DNA of 64,000 nt from Marinomonas ushuaiensis DSM 15871 (lineage in GTDB: Bacteria > Pseudomonadota > Gammaproteobacteria > Pseudomonadales > Marinomonadaceae), in contig NZ_JAMB01000008.1 in NCBI RefSeq assembly GCF_000521805.1, positions 104,764 through 168,763 on the forward strand, read 5' to 3'. The translations under genes and the position numbers were made by a program. Each line of letters begins with the position of its first letter. The stretch's first letter is position 1. The notes below the pieces were generated by a model. That model saw nothing but the letters and a program-made list of their open reading frames with translations. It was not told the DNA's origin and searched no databases. Shown piece by piece: positions 19,219-28,374 of the stretch.

Positions 19219-19548
19219 TTATAAATGACGCTTTCTTTCCGCTAAAACACCCAATAAACAAAAACTACCAAAGACCAAAAGAGGACGATAAGCCAAATCA
19301 ACATGATTGATACCCCAATAAATTAACGGTTGTCCCCACAAGGTCAACAAACCATAACCAAAGGTACACATCAAAATGAAAGCGCTCACTCTAGCAATGA
19401 ATATCCAAGACGTAACCAGTTTCTTTAAATAACCATTAATTTTATCGCCATAAATCACTAAACAAGTAGCAACAAATGCCAAAGAAATATCGTAAAGGTG
19501 AGGCTGTATAAAATGAGCTAAACTCAGATTAAGATCAAAAATAAACAT
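19219..19548 (-). CDS. DUF3392 family membrane protein
   Basis: 109 residues with three predicted membrane segments (about 17-35, 45-66 and 88-102). The opening FIQPHLYDISLAFVATCLVIYGDKIN matches the DUF3392 pattern of gammaproteobacteria. Function unknown. It is 35 bases downstream of the exported-protein gene on the same strand and probably cotranscribed with it. Confidence 0.78.
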   Translation of the reverse strand: MFIFDLNLSLAHFIQPHLYDISLAFVATCLVIYGDKINGYLKKLVTSWIFIARVSAFILMCTFGYGLLTLWGQPLIYWGINHVDLAYRPLLVFGSFCLLGVLAERKRHL

Positions 19549-19583
19549 AAAGAATTAACTATATAACCAATAAAATGGAACGA

Positions 19584-20162
19584 CTATTTTTTTCGGGATA
19601 AAGCTTCGACATCGATCTTTCCGCTATGACTTGCCACTCTAGGACGCTCATCCACATACATAATAGACACGTCAAATGTGCTGTTACGAAGCTCTACCAT
19701 TGTTCCATCTCTAAACAGCCAAGCCGCATGACCCAACCCGCTGCGCAATTGACCATCACTAGGTGTGCCGTATCTTCTCAGTAATAAATCCCCTAATGCT
19801 TTGCGTTTTTCATTACTTTCTACGACACCAGATAAACGCGCTTGCTGCACATAACCGGAACTATTTGAGAATACAGTTGCATCCGTAACACCGAGAATTC
19901 CGTCAGGCCCCAAACTATAATTCACCACACCATCTTTATAAGAAGGATAATTTTGCAGCCCCATTTCACTCAAGTGTTTTTCTAATCTGGGTAAAGCTAA
20001 ATCATTCAATGGCAAACCAAAGAACTTAGCGTTACCAGTAATACGAGGTTTTGGAGCTTTCTCTACATCGCCGTTCGCTTTGCTGGCATTTGCGAACACC
20101 TGACTCACAAAAAAAGTACTCACCATAAATACAAAAAAAATCGAGGCGTTTCTACTCGTCAT
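19584..20162 (-). CDS. Exported protein of unknown function
   Basis: 192 residues from the ATG that has AGGGA seven bases upstream; the frame is open nine codons further. It begins with a signal peptide (MTSRNASIFFVFMVSTFFVS, then QVFANA with a likely cleavage after ANA). The mature part is soluble and contains GLPLNDLALPRLEKHLSEMG near residue 48 and a C-terminal basic tail. It lacks a lipobox, so it should be periplasmic or secreted. I do not recognise a named family. It pairs with the DUF3392 gene downstream. Confidence 0.65.
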   Translation of the reverse strand: MTSRNASIFFVFMVSTFFVSQVFANASKANGDVEKAPKPRITGNAKFFGLPLNDLALPRLEKHLSEMGLQNYPSYKDGVVNYSLGPDGILGVTDATVFSNSSGYVQQARLSGVVESNEKRKALGDLLLRRYGTPSDGQLRSGLGHAAWLFRDGTMVELRNSTFDVSIMYVDERPRVASHSGKIDVEALSRKK

Positions 20163-20289
20163 CAACCATTCCCTATTAAATATAGTCATCCAGTTTAGCA
20201 GGCAAAAACTATCAAACCTGATATATAATACAACACTATAAACTCCTTCTATTCAAGGAGCACTGAAACTTTATTTTTTGAGGTAATTT

Positions 20290-20901
20290 ATGGCACTTGT
20301 TATTGGCATCACAGGCGTATCCGGAAGCGGAAAAAGCCGACTCTGCTCTCTACTTGCAGAAGGCCAAGACGATAAGATAAGCATTCTTTGCCAAGACAGC
20401 TTTTATAATGGCTGTGGCAACATAGACCCAGATGTGTACAACTTTGATGACTTAAACTCTCTTGATATTGAAAGCCTAACACTTGCTATTCATAACTGTA
20501 AAAATCGCCAGCAACCCAATGAAATTCCAGTTTACGATCATTCACAACACAAACGTGTTGGTTATCGCAATCTAGACCCAACACACGTCGTTCTAGTAGA
20601 AGGTCACATGATGTTCCAAGACCCAGGAATTCGCGATGCCGTTGATTACCTTTTGTTTGTCGATACCGACATGGACATCGCCATTGTGCGACGCTTAAAG
20701 CGTGACATTGCAGAACGTGGAAGAGATGTAAATGAAGTTACCAGCCGATACATGCGCCATGTTCGTCAAGCGTCACTGAAAACAATCGATATTCGTAACA
20801 AGGCGGACTTTATTATTCCAAACAATAAAAGCTTCACCAATGCTGCGAATTTACTGCGTAACCATATCGACTATTTACTAAAAGAAAAAGGCGCCAAATA
20901 G
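20290..20901 (+). CDS. Uridine-kinase-like P-loop kinase
   Basis: 203 residues. The Walker A loop GITGVSGSGKSRL lies at residues 6-18, and the substrate-region motif CQDSFYNGCGNIDPDVYNFD near 37 resembles the uridine kinase/phosphoribulokinase family (QDSYY..NFDHP). VVLVEGHMMF near 100 corresponds to the family's Walker-B-like strand and RRLKRDIAERGRD near 135 to the lid. Length is close to Udk (213), but the motifs differ enough that nicotinamide-riboside kinase-like or another nucleoside specificity is possible. It is a single gene convergent with dnaJ. Confidence 0.75.
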   Translation: MALVIGITGVSGSGKSRLCSLLAEGQDDKISILCQDSFYNGCGNIDPDVYNFDDLNSLDIESLTLAIHNCKNRQQPNEIPVYDHSQHKRVGYRNLDPTHVVLVEGHMMFQDPGIRDAVDYLLFVDTDMDIAIVRRLKRDIAERGRDVNEVTSRYMRHVRQASLKTIDIRNKADFIIPNNKSFTNAANLLRNHIDYLLKEKGAK

Positions 20902-20914
20902 GCACCTTTTTTAG
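20886..20914 (+). terminator. Terminator overlapping the end of the kinase gene
   Basis: AAAAGGCGCC / GGCACCTTTTTT pair with one mismatch across the stop codon and run into six T. The A-rich left flank lets it also stop dnaJ transcripts from the opposite side. Confidence 0.75.
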
Positions 20915-20943
20915 TCTTATTCTAGCTTTACCTTGTGAACCGC

Positions 20944-22071
20944 TTACTTCTTAATATCATCGAAGAAGCGTTTTACACCATCAAACCAGTTTTTCTGCTT
21001 AGGTGAATGGTTCGTGCCTTCACCCATACTCTCAGACAATTCCGTAAACAGCTCTTTTTGACGAGCAGTAAGATTTACTGGTGTTTCAATCACCACCTTA
21101 CAAATCAAATCACCCACTGGGCCGCCACGGACAGGTTTAACACCCTTACCACGAAGGCGGAACAATTTACCTGTTTGACATTCAGCGGTCACTTTCAAAC
21201 GCACACGACCATCTAGCGTCGGCACATCGATTTCGCCACCTAACGCAGCAGTTGTGAAGCTAATTGGCACCTCACAGTATAAGTTCGCACCATCGCGTTC
21301 AAAAATATTATGAGGCTTAACAGATACTTGAACAAACAAATCACCCGCTGGCCCACCTTGAGCTCCGGCTTCACCTTCACCCGATAAACGAATACGGTCA
21401 CCTGTATCAACACCTGCAGGAATTTTTACGTTAAGTGTTTTGTATTCCTGAGTACGGCCTTGACCATGACAGTCTGGGCATGGATCAGAAATAACCTGAC
21501 CTTGACCATGACATTCTGGGCACGCTTGCTGAACCGAGAAGAAACCTTGTGACATGCGAACTTGGCCTGCGCCACCACAGGTTCCACAGGTTTTCGGCTT
21601 TGAGCCTTTCTTCGCACCAGATCCATCACACGTCTTACAGTTGACTAAAGTTGGAATACGAATTTTTTCCTCGCATCCCCAAACCGCTTGCTCAAGATCA
21701 AGCTCTAATGTGTAACGTAAATCGGAGCCACGACGGGTTCGGCTTTGACCACCGCCACCACCGCCAAAAATGTCACCAAATACATCACCAAAAATATCAC
21801 TAAAACCACCAGCACCAGCACCGCCGCCGTAACCGCCACCTTGACCGTTAACGCCTTCATGCCCAAATCGATCATAAGCTTCACGCTTGTCATCGGAAGA
21901 CAAAATTTCATAGGCTTCAGCAAGCTCTTTAAATTTATCAAGCGCTTCTGGATTATCTGGATTTTTATCTGGATGGTACTTATTCGCTAAAGAGCGATAA
22001 GCCTTCTTGATGTCTTTTTTATCGGCATCTTTGGCGACACCGAGAACATCGTAATAGTCTCTTTTGCTCAT
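20944..22071 (-). CDS. dnaJ: Chaperone DnaJ (Hsp40)
   Basis: 375 residues, normal length. It delivers unfolded proteins to DnaK and stimulates its ATPase. The J domain has the essential HPD in [14 protein letters not shown] near residue 33. A Gly/Phe-rich linker (about 75-110) follows, then four CxxCxGxG zinc repeats ([32 protein letters not shown]) between about 147 and 207, and the C-terminal substrate-binding domains. It is third in the grpE-dnaK-dnaJ order, with a hairpin between dnaK and dnaJ that may lower its expression. Confidence 0.98.
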   Translation of the reverse strand: MSKRDYYDVLGVAKDADKKDIKKAYRSLANKYHPDKNPDNPEALDKFKELAEAYEILSSDDKREAYDRFGHEGVNGQGGGYGGGAGAGGFSDIFGDVFGDIFGGGGGGQSRTRRGSDLRYTLELDLEQAVWGCEEKIRIPTLVNCKTCDGSGAKKGSKPKTCGTCGGAGQVRMSQGFFSVQQACPECHGQGQVISDPCPDCHGQGRTQEYKTLNVKIPAGVDTGDRIRLSGEGEAGAQGGPAGDLFVQVSVKPHNIFERDGANLYCEVPISFTTAALGGEIDVPTLDGRVRLKVTAECQTGKLFRLRGKGVKPVRGGPVGDLICKVVIETPVNLTARQKELFTELSESMGEGTNHSPKQKNWFDGVKRFFDDIKK

Positions 22072-22178
22072 TGCAGGAATTCCTGAATTAAAAAGCCTGA
22101 ATTGAAAAGTCTGAGTTTATACAATTTAAAATTTACAAAATCTAATTGAACGAACTTACTTAGAAGATTTGCAAATAG

Positions 22179-22205
22179 CAAAACACGGTCCTAAAACCGT
22201 GTTTT
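22179..22205 (-). terminator. Hairpin between dnaK and dnaJ
   Basis: The arms AAAACACGGT and ACCGTGTTTT flank a short loop. In the dnaK-to-dnaJ direction the stem is followed by TTTTGC. It could act as a partial terminator so that dnaK mRNA exceeds dnaJ mRNA, or as an mRNA-processing site. Confidence 0.65.
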
Positions 22206-22252
22206 CTATAAACAGCTGCCTATAAAGAGGCAACGAAATAAGTATTTAACGC

Positions 22253-24175
22253 TTATTTTTTATCGTCTTTTACTTCTTCGAATTCTGCATCAACAGCATC
22301 ATCCTGAGAGGAAGCTTGCTCGCCTTCAGCAGGCTGCTCTGCAGCATCAGCAGCTTCAGCGTCGGCATACATCTTCTGAGCCAAAGAGCCAGACGCTTGA
22401 GTCAACGCATTGGTTTTCTCTTCGATTTGCTCTTTGTTATTAGACGTTAATGCCTCTTCAAGCTCTGTGATGGCAGTTTCAATCGCCGCTTTCTCTTCTT
22501 CTGTTGCTTTATCACCAGCATCAGTCAAAGTTTTACGCGTTGCGTGAATCATACCGTCAGCCGTGTTGCGAACTTGAACAAGCTCTTCGAACTTACGGTC
22601 TTCTTCAGCATTCGCTTCAGCATCTTGAACCATTTTTTCGACTTCTTCGTCACTTAGACCAGAAGACGCTTTAATGACGATAGACTGTTCTTTGCCTGTC
22701 GCTTTATCTTTCGCTGATACGCTTAAGATACCGTTCGCATCAATGTCGAAGCTTACTTCGATTTGTGGCACACCACGTGGAGCAGGTGGAATATCAGCCA
22801 AGTCGAAACGACCTAGAGACTTATTCTGAGAGGCTTGCTTACGCTCACCTTGCAATGCGTGGATAGTTACCGCATTTTGGTTGTCTTCTGCTGTAGAGAA
22901 CGTTTGTGATTTCTTCGTTGGGATCGTTGTGTTTTTCTCGATCAACGCTGTCATCACGCCACCCATAGTCTCGATACCAAGAGACAAAGGTGTAACGTCT
23001 AGAAGAAGAACGTCTTTTACATCACCAGCCAATACCGCACCTTGAATAGAAGCACCAATTGCTACGGCTTCATCAGGGTTAACGTCTTTACGTGGCTCTT
23101 TACCGAAGAATTCAGTTACTTTCGCTTGAACCAATGGCATACGTGTTTGACCACCAACCAAGATAACTTCGTCGATATCAGAAGCAGACAAATCCGCATC
23201 TTTCAATGCTTGACGGCAAGGCTCAAGAGATTTAATAACAAGCTCTTCAACCAAAGACTCTAACTTAGAACGAGTCAATTTAACGTTCAAGTGTTTAGGG
23301 CCAGTTGCGTCTGCTGTGATGTAAGGCAAGTTAACTTCTGTTTGAGTAGAAGATGACAATTCTACTTTCGCTTTTTCACCCGCTTCTTTCAAACGCTGTA
23401 GTGCTAGTGGATCGCTGTGCAAATCAATACCAGACTGTTTTTTGAATTCAGCTGCTAGGTATTCGATTACGCGCATATCGAAATCTTCACCACCTAGGAA
23501 TGTATCACCATTTGTAGACAATACTTCGAATTGTTTCTCGCCATCTACATCAGCAATTTCGATGATAGAGATATCGAATGTACCACCACCAAGGTCAAAA
23601 ACCGCGATAGTAGAGTCGCCAGCATTTTTGTCTAGACCGTAAGCCAAGGCAGCCGCTGTTGGCTCATTAATAATACGTTTAACTTCAAGACCCGCAATTT
23701 TACCCGCATCTTTTGTTGCTTGACGCTGGGAGTCATTGAAGTAAGCAGGAACCGTGATAACCGCTTCAGTAACTGGCTCACCTAGGAAATCTTCTGCTGT
23801 TTTCTTCATTTTCTTCAGGATTTCAGCAGACACTTGTGGTGGCGCTTTCTTCTCGCCTTTTGCTTCAACCCAAGCATCGCCGTTTTCTGCAGCAATGATT
23901 TTGTAAGGCACCATAGAGATGTCTTTTTGAACTACGTCGTCTTTAAAACGACGACCAATCAAACGCTTAACCGCGAAGATTGTGTTCGTTGGGTTAGTAA
24001 CAGCCTGACGTTTTGCAGACTGACCAATTAAAATTTCGCCATCTTCTGTGTAAGCAACAATAGACGGTGTGGTGCGATCGCCTTCTGCGTTTTCAATAAC
24101 ACGAGCTTTCTCGCCATCTAAAACAGCAACACAAGAGTTCGTTGTACCTAAATCAATACCAATGATTCTACCCAT
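22253..24175 (-). CDS. dnaK: Chaperone DnaK (Hsp70)
   Basis: 640 residues from the start [19 protein letters not shown], which matches the family and has GGAG upstream; the frame is open 24 codons further but those residues are not DnaK-like. This is the cytoplasmic ATP-dependent chaperone that works with DnaJ and GrpE. The ATPase domain shows [16 protein letters not shown] near 195 and [15 protein letters not shown] near 335. The substrate-binding domain includes [14 protein letters not shown]. The C terminus ends in an acidic tail with EEVKDDKK. A separate sigma-32-like promoter lies just upstream. Confidence 0.99.
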   Translation of the reverse strand: MGRIIGIDLGTTNSCVAVLDGEKARVIENAEGDRTTPSIVAYTEDGEILIGQSAKRQAVTNPTNTIFAVKRLIGRRFKDDVVQKDISMVPYKIIAAENGDAWVEAKGEKKAPPQVSAEILKKMKKTAEDFLGEPVTEAVITVPAYFNDSQRQATKDAGKIAGLEVKRIINEPTAAALAYGLDKNAGDSTIAVFDLGGGTFDISIIEIADVDGEKQFEVLSTNGDTFLGGEDFDMRVIEYLAAEFKKQSGIDLHSDPLALQRLKEAGEKAKVELSSSTQTEVNLPYITADATGPKHLNVKLTRSKLESLVEELVIKSLEPCRQALKDADLSASDIDEVILVGGQTRMPLVQAKVTEFFGKEPRKDVNPDEAVAIGASIQGAVLAGDVKDVLLLDVTPLSLGIETMGGVMTALIEKNTTIPTKKSQTFSTAEDNQNAVTIHALQGERKQASQNKSLGRFDLADIPPAPRGVPQIEVSFDIDANGILSVSAKDKATGKEQSIVIKASSGLSDEEVEKMVQDAEANAEEDRKFEELVQVRNTADGMIHATRKTLTDAGDKATEEEKAAIETAITELEEALTSNNKEQIEEKTNALTQASGSLAQKMYADAEAADAAEQPAEGEQASSQDDAVDAEFEEVKDDKK

Positions 24176-24219
24176 GGTTTGTATCTCCAATATATTCGTT
24201 TGTTTCGTTGATAGTTCTG

Positions 24220-24248
24220 TATTTGGGTACGCTTCTGAGTATTTCAAG
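24220..24248 (-). promoter_or_regulatory. Sigma-32-like heat-shock promoter of dnaK
   Basis: On the minus strand CTTGAAA is followed after 14 bases by CCCAAATA, close to the heat-shock consensus (CTTGAA and CCCCATNT). It lies in the grpE-dnaK gap, so dnaK and dnaJ can be induced without grpE. An inverted repeat ACTGTCA/TGACAGT with a poly-A loop (24254-24273) sits between the grpE stop and this promoter but has no T tail. Confidence 0.6.
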
Positions 24249-24276
24249 CGCCTACTGTCAAAAAAATGACAGTCAA

Positions 24277-24855
24277 TTAAGCTGCGCTTGAAACCACGAC
24301 CATTGCAGGGCGCAATAAGCGACCTTGAAGCGTGTAACCCTTCTGTACTACATCCATTACCGTATTCGGTTCTAATTCTGGATTCGGTACCATTGTCATC
24401 GCTTGGTGCAATTCTGGGTTGAAAGGTTCGCCATGTGGATCAACGACTTTTACTTCGAAGCGCGCCAAGGTTTCAAGCAAATCTTTCAGTGTTAGCTCAA
24501 CGCCTTCACGAACAAGATCTTCTTCACCGGTTGCAGGCGTGGACGTCAAAGCTCGTTCTAGGTTATCCGCAACACTAACAATAGCCTTGGCAAATTTTTC
24601 AATACCAAACTTGTGCGCTTTTTCAACATCTTGCTCAGCACGACGACGAACATTTTGCGCATCAGCGTGGGCACGAAGTGCTGCTTCTTTGTATTGAGCA
24701 ACCTCTTCCAATGCTTTAGCAAGCTCATCATTTTCGGTCACTTCTTCTAAAAGCTCTGCTTCAGGCTCTAAAAGCTCTTCTACTGCTTCGTTTTGCGTTT
24801 CGCTTTTCAAATCTGGCTCCGTTTCTAGGTTAGGATTTTTTGGCTGATTACTCAT
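24277..24855 (-). CDS. grpE: Nucleotide exchange factor GrpE
   Basis: 192 residues (E. coli 197). It is a dimer that releases ADP from DnaK and acts as a thermosensor. The acidic N terminus is followed by the long coiled helix (about 45-110, including [20 protein letters not shown]) and the beta wing with the family motif [15 protein letters not shown] near 140 and [23 protein letters not shown]. It is the first gene of the chaperone group, with a strong heat-shock promoter upstream. Confidence 0.97.
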   Translation of the reverse strand: MSNQPKNPNLETEPDLKSETQNEAVEELLEPEAELLEEVTENDELAKALEEVAQYKEAALRAHADAQNVRRRAEQDVEKAHKFGIEKFAKAIVSVADNLERALTSTPATGEEDLVREGVELTLKDLLETLARFEVKVVDPHGEPFNPELHQAMTMVPNPELEPNTVMDVVQKGYTLQGRLLRPAMVVVSSAA

Positions 24856-24899
24856 CTTTTACTCCAAATAACAGAAACAATTCATTCTCTGTGCTGGTT

Positions 24900-24927
24900 A
24901 TATGGGGTCAGCTTTTTACCTTTCAAC
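24900..24927 (-). promoter_or_regulatory. Sigma-32 heat-shock promoter of grpE-dnaK-dnaJ
   Basis: On the minus strand GTTGAAA is followed after 13 bases by CCCCATAT, an excellent match to the sigma-32 -10 element. It lies about 45 bases before the grpE start, in the region divergent from recN. Confidence 0.8.
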
Positions 24928-24992
24928 AGTAAAACCGCATTAATTTCATGGGAATTAAATATGCTAACGACACTTGTCAAAAAACAACCAAA

Positions 24993-25012
24993 TACTGTAT
25001 AAATAACCATAT
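24993..25012. promoter_or_regulatory. Possible degenerate LexA (SOS) box upstream of recN
   Basis: TACTGTATAAATAACCATAT matches the LexA consensus perfectly in its left half (TACTGTATA), but the right half lacks ACAG. recN is a classical SOS gene in related bacteria and the position, 27 bases before the start, suits repression. Confidence 0.4.
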
Positions 25013-25038
25013 GTATTTTTTCTTTCTTGGAGCCCTCT

Positions 25039-26709
25039 ATGCTGACTAGCATCGCTATATCCAATTTTGCTATTGTTGAAGCGTTAGAACTTGAGTTTAA
25101 ACAAGGCATGACTGTTATTTCAGGTGAAACCGGTGCGGGTAAATCCATCATGGTGGACGCCTTATCGCTTTGTTTAGGTGATCGCACCGATGCTTCTGTC
25201 GTAAGACATGGAGAGAAAAAAGCCGATATCAGCGCTAGCTTCGACATTCAACTACATCCACACGTCCAAAAATGGCTTGAAGAAAGAGACTTAGAGCATG
25301 ATCAGCATTGCATATTACGCCGCGTAATTAGCAAGGAAGGTCGATCAAAAGCTTACATTAATGGTCGCCCTTGCACTTTAAGCGACCTAAAAGAAGTTGG
25401 CAGCCAATTAGTCGATATTCACGGTCAACACGAACACCAGTCTCTATTGAAAAAAAATGCCCAAAGGCAGCAGGTTGATGAGTATGGCAAACTCACAGAT
25501 CTCACAAAAAAGGTAAGTGCCCAACATGCGACTTGGCGGCAATTAAAAGAAGCTCTGTCTGCTCAGCAAAATCGATCTTCTGAACAAAACGCTAAAATTC
25601 AACTTTTGTCCTACCAAGCACAAGAACTAGAACGATTAGATTTAAAAGAAGGTGAAATTGAAACACTGGAAACAGAACAGACGTTTTTATCCAACATTGC
25701 CGACTCCCAGTTCAAAGCGTACCAAGCAAGTAACATTCTAATTGATAGCGACGAAGGCAATGTTTGTTCTTTACTTCATCAAGCACTGAATAATGCCAGC
25801 CAAATTCGCCCAGCAACAAAAGAATTAGAAAGCGCATTAGAAATGATGAACGCGGCATTAATTCAAGCTCAAGAAGCAGCCGACAGCCTTCACCACTATC
25901 AAGATACCTTGGAGCAAAACCCAGAGCGCCTGACGGACATCGAACGACGTTTATCGGACATTTATGAAACCGCTCGTAAACATAGAATGCTTCCAGAAGC
26001 GCTGCTTTCTTTAAGAGAAAGTGTTGAAACAGAGCTAGCAAGATTACAAGGCAATGACGAAAGCCTAGAGTCTTTAAAAGAGAAAGAAGAGCAGGCTTAT
26101 GAAAAACTCACAGCACTAGCCACGACACTGACAGAAAAACGCATCATAGCCAAAGATAATCTTGCGCAAAAAGTAGAAGAACAAATTCACGGTTTAGGCA
26201 TGCCTTATGCGCGTTTCTTTATTCAGTGCCAGCCATTAAACCAAGTAACTGCGAATGGCTTTGAAGATATTGAATACATGATTGCATCAAACCCAGGCCA
26301 ACCTGCTCAACCATTACGTAAAGTCGCATCAGGTGGTGAGCTTTCTCGTATTAGTTTGGGCATTCAAGTAGTTACGGCGCACACTTCTATTATACCAACT
26401 CTGGTTTTCGATGAGGTCGATGTCGGTATCAGTGGTGGTATTGCAGAAGTCGTCGGGCGCATGTTGCGCTCGGTCGGGAAACGCGGCCAAGTATTCTGCG
26501 TGACACATTTGGCTCAGGTCGCTGCACAAGGCAATCAACATCTACGTGTTAGCAAAAACATTTCTGATGAAGCAACCTCTTCGCAAGTAGAGTTACTCAA
26601 GGATCAAAATCGCACACAGGAAATCGCGCGCTTACTAGGCGGCTTGGAGCTCACTGAACAAACCCTTGCTCACGCCAGAGAAATGCTGGGCAACGTGCAA
26701 CTTCAATAA
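25039..26709 (+). CDS. recN: DNA repair protein RecN
   Basis: 556 residues (E. coli 553). This SMC-like ATPase promotes double-strand-break repair by homologous recombination. Walker A is VISGETGAGKSIMVDALSLC near residue 31. A long coiled coil spans about 155-365. The ABC signature is ASGGELSRISLGI near 435 and Walker B TLVFDEVDVGISG near 458. The ATG has TTGGAG upstream; a TTG four codons earlier is in frame but overlaps that ribosome site. It is divergent from grpE, as in Pseudomonas. Confidence 0.97.
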   Translation: MLTSIAISNFAIVEALELEFKQGMTVISGETGAGKSIMVDALSLCLGDRTDASVVRHGEKKADISASFDIQLHPHVQKWLEERDLEHDQHCILRRVISKEGRSKAYINGRPCTLSDLKEVGSQLVDIHGQHEHQSLLKKNAQRQQVDEYGKLTDLTKKVSAQHATWRQLKEALSAQQNRSSEQNAKIQLLSYQAQELERLDLKEGEIETLETEQTFLSNIADSQFKAYQASNILIDSDEGNVCSLLHQALNNASQIRPATKELESALEMMNAALIQAQEAADSLHHYQDTLEQNPERLTDIERRLSDIYETARKHRMLPEALLSLRESVETELARLQGNDESLESLKEKEEQAYEKLTALATTLTEKRIIAKDNLAQKVEEQIHGLGMPYARFFIQCQPLNQVTANGFEDIEYMIASNPGQPAQPLRKVASGGELSRISLGIQVVTAHTSIIPTLVFDEVDVGISGGIAEVVGRMLRSVGKRGQVFCVTHLAQVAAQGNQHLRVSKNISDEATSSQVELLKDQNRTQEIARLLGGLELTEQTLAHAREMLGNVQLQ

Positions 26710-26730
26710 ATCAAGATAAAACGGTAGTGT

Positions 26731-26770
26731 AAAAAAAGGAGGTTAAGCATTGGCTCAACCTCCTTTTTTA
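26731..26770. terminator. Bidirectional terminator between recN and fur
   Basis: The perfect arms AAAAAAGGAGGTT and AACCTCCTTTTTT form a strong hairpin with T runs on both sides. Confidence 0.9.
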
Positions 26771-26861
26771 TTAGATAACCCGTTTAATAAATAGGTTACT
26801 TTTAAAATACAATATCTTTCCGACAATGATAGCTTAGAAGACAACGTCGCCTAAAAAGCAC

Positions 26862-27272
26862 TTACTTTTTCTTTGGGCGCACGTGCAAAATCAAACTATG
26901 GTCTTCAATTTCAAAACCATGCTCTTTAGCAATTTCATGCTGACGTTTTTCAATAATAGGATCAACAAACTCAATCACTCGGCCACTTTCTAAACAAATC
27001 ATATGATCATGATGGTCGCCTTTCGCTAGCTCAAAGACCGCCGTGCCAGCTTCAAAGTGATGACGCTGAACCAAACCAGCGGTTTCAAATTGAGTTAATA
27101 CACGATAAACGGTCGCTAAACCAACATCTTCACCTTGATCAAGTAGCGTACGATACACATCATCGGCACTCATATGACGGTCGCCCGCACCTTCAAGGAT
27201 TTGTAAAATTTTCACTCGTGGTAAGGTTACCTTGAGTCCAGCTTTCTTTAGCTCTTGATTTTCACTAGTCAT
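26862..27272 (-). CDS. fur: Ferric uptake regulator
   Basis: 136 residues (P. aeruginosa 134). This iron-dependent dimeric repressor controls iron uptake. The winged helix covers about residues 10-80 (GLKVTLPRVKILQILE, DVGLATVYRVLTQFETAGLV). The metal-binding segment is HHFEAGTAVFELAKGDHHDH with the following MICLESGRVIEF. Only one cysteine remains where E. coli has a CxxC pair, as in pseudomonad Fur proteins that need no structural zinc there. It is divergent from bamE across a Fur-box-like dyad, suggesting autoregulation. Confidence 0.97.
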   Translation of the reverse strand: MTSENQELKKAGLKVTLPRVKILQILEGAGDRHMSADDVYRTLLDQGEDVGLATVYRVLTQFETAGLVQRHHFEAGTAVFELAKGDHHDHMICLESGRVIEFVDPIIEKRQHEIAKEHGFEIEDHSLILHVRPKKK

Positions 27273-27296
27273 GAGTCATTCTCTATTCGTTCTTGT

Positions 27297-27313
27297 TGAT
27301 AATTACTTTATCA
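27297..27313. promoter_or_regulatory. Fur box between fur and bamE
   Basis: TGATAA / TTATCA form a perfect dyad with a 5-base centre, within a stretch resembling the 19-base Fur consensus. It lies 24 bases from the fur start and 28 from the bamE start. Confidence 0.6.
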
Positions 27314-27341
27314 TTAGCATACCAAAGTAAGGATAATACAA

Positions 27342-27659
27342 ATGAAAAAATTAGCTTTTATACTATGCATCACACTTTTAATTAGCGCGTGCGGTTTATT
27401 TCCGCCTCCGTATAAAGTTCCAGTCACACAAGGCAACCTTATAGCGCAGGAACAACTATCACAGTTACAAATTGGTATGTCCGAATCTCAAGTCACTTAC
27501 CTATTAGGAACACCAATGGTAAAAGACACCTTCAAAGCAAACGAATGGCACTACCTATACACTGCTCGCAACGCAACACCAGACACCAAAACAAGCGATG
27601 TAAACGACCTAACACTAACATTTAGTGATGGCGTTTTAAAACAAATTAAAAACAACTAG
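27342..27659 (+). CDS. bamE: Outer membrane assembly lipoprotein BamE (SmpA/OmlA)
   Basis: 105 residues. A lipoprotein signal peptide with lipobox LISAC gives a lipidated Cys17, anchoring the mature protein to the inner leaflet of the outer membrane. The core IGMSESQVTYLLGTPMVKD near residue 44 and NEWHYLYTAR are the SmpA/OmlA signature. BamE is an accessory subunit of the Bam complex that folds outer-membrane barrels. The fur-bamE divergent pair is conserved in Pseudomonas. Its stop codon shares the bases CTAG with the convergent rnfH stop. Confidence 0.93.
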   Translation: MKKLAFILCITLLISACGLFPPPYKVPVTQGNLIAQEQLSQLQIGMSESQVTYLLGTPMVKDTFKANEWHYLYTARNATPDTKTSDVNDLTLTFSDGVLKQIKNN

Positions 27660-27940
27660 TCTTTAGCTGTTTTTGCTGCACGATTGGCCCTAGCTTGTTT
27701 AGGGTCAACGAGCAATTCTCGATACAACTCAATACGCTCACCTTCTTTTAAAGCTTGCTCTTCTGGGTTACGTACCGATTTACCAAAAATACCAACTTTC
27801 ACTGTTTCCAAATCCACATCTGGAAAGAAAACATTAATATTAGAACGACGAACCGCATCACGTACGGTACAACCTTCTTCTACTTCTAATGACACAATTT
27901 TTTGCTTCTCAGGCAAAGCATAAGCTACTTCTATTCTCAT
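27656..27940 (-). CDS. rnfH: RnfH family ubiquitin-like protein (UPF0125)
   Basis: 94 residues from MRIEVAYALPEKQKIV, the conserved family start; the frame is open further upstream but overlaps ratA. It has a beta-grasp fold with the motif GIFGKSVRNPEEQALKEGER near residue 50 and RVEIYRPL-like IELYRELLVDPK. Its role is unknown; it is often next to ratA, giving the ratA-rnfH (ratAB) name. The ATG begins one base after the ratA stop, so the two are translationally coupled. Confidence 0.9.
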   Translation of the reverse strand: MRIEVAYALPEKQKIVSLEVEEGCTVRDAVRRSNINVFFPDVDLETVKVGIFGKSVRNPEEQALKEGERIELYRELLVDPKQARANRAAKTAKD

Positions 27941-27941
27941 A

Positions 27942-28373
27942 CTACTCACCGTACACCACTTTTGCTCGTTTGCTAAAAGAATCCACCATCGAATTCGCAA
28001 TTTGACTAAACACCCCACCAAACGCAAATTTCAGCATACCGCTTAACTCAAAATCGATAGACAAGGTAACCTTACAACTTGTTGGCGATAATTCAGTAAA
28101 TGTCCAAACGCCATGCAAGCGTTTGAAAGGCCCTTTTACTAACGTCATTTCTATTCTATTAAACTCTTCCAAGAAATTTTTAGTTGTAAAAGATTGAGTC
28201 ATTGGTCCTTTACCAACTACTAAGGATGCAACAAGCTCCGTTGATGTTTGTGAAATCAAAGTAGAATCCAAACAACCAGGTAAAAACTCTGGATAACCAT
28301 TAACATCGTTTACCAAGGAAAACATTTGCTCACAACTATAATTAACATGAGCAAAGCGTTCTATACTACTCAA
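27942..28373 (-). CDS. ratA: RatA / Coq10-like START-domain protein
   Basis: 143 residues (E. coli 158). It belongs to the polyketide-cyclase/START superfamily related to yeast Coq10, a ubiquinone-binding protein. In E. coli it was reported as a ribosome-association toxin. The typical segment CEQMFSLVNDVNGYPEFLPGC lies at about 14-34, with GPFKRLHGVWTF near 80. The operon order NSS transporter-ratA-rnfH is very tight, with one base between transporter stop and ratA. Confidence 0.92.
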   Translation of the reverse strand: MSSIERFAHVNYSCEQMFSLVNDVNGYPEFLPGCLDSTLISQTSTELVASLVVGKGPMTQSFTTKNFLEEFNRIEMTLVKGPFKRLHGVWTFTELSPTSCKVTLSIDFELSGMLKFAFGGVFSQIANSMVDSFSKRAKVVYGE

Positions 28374-28374
28374 A

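Noticed and set aside
24254..24273. Hairpin between grpE and dnaK as a terminator
   Set aside because: The stem is only seven pairs and no T run follows in the transcribed direction.
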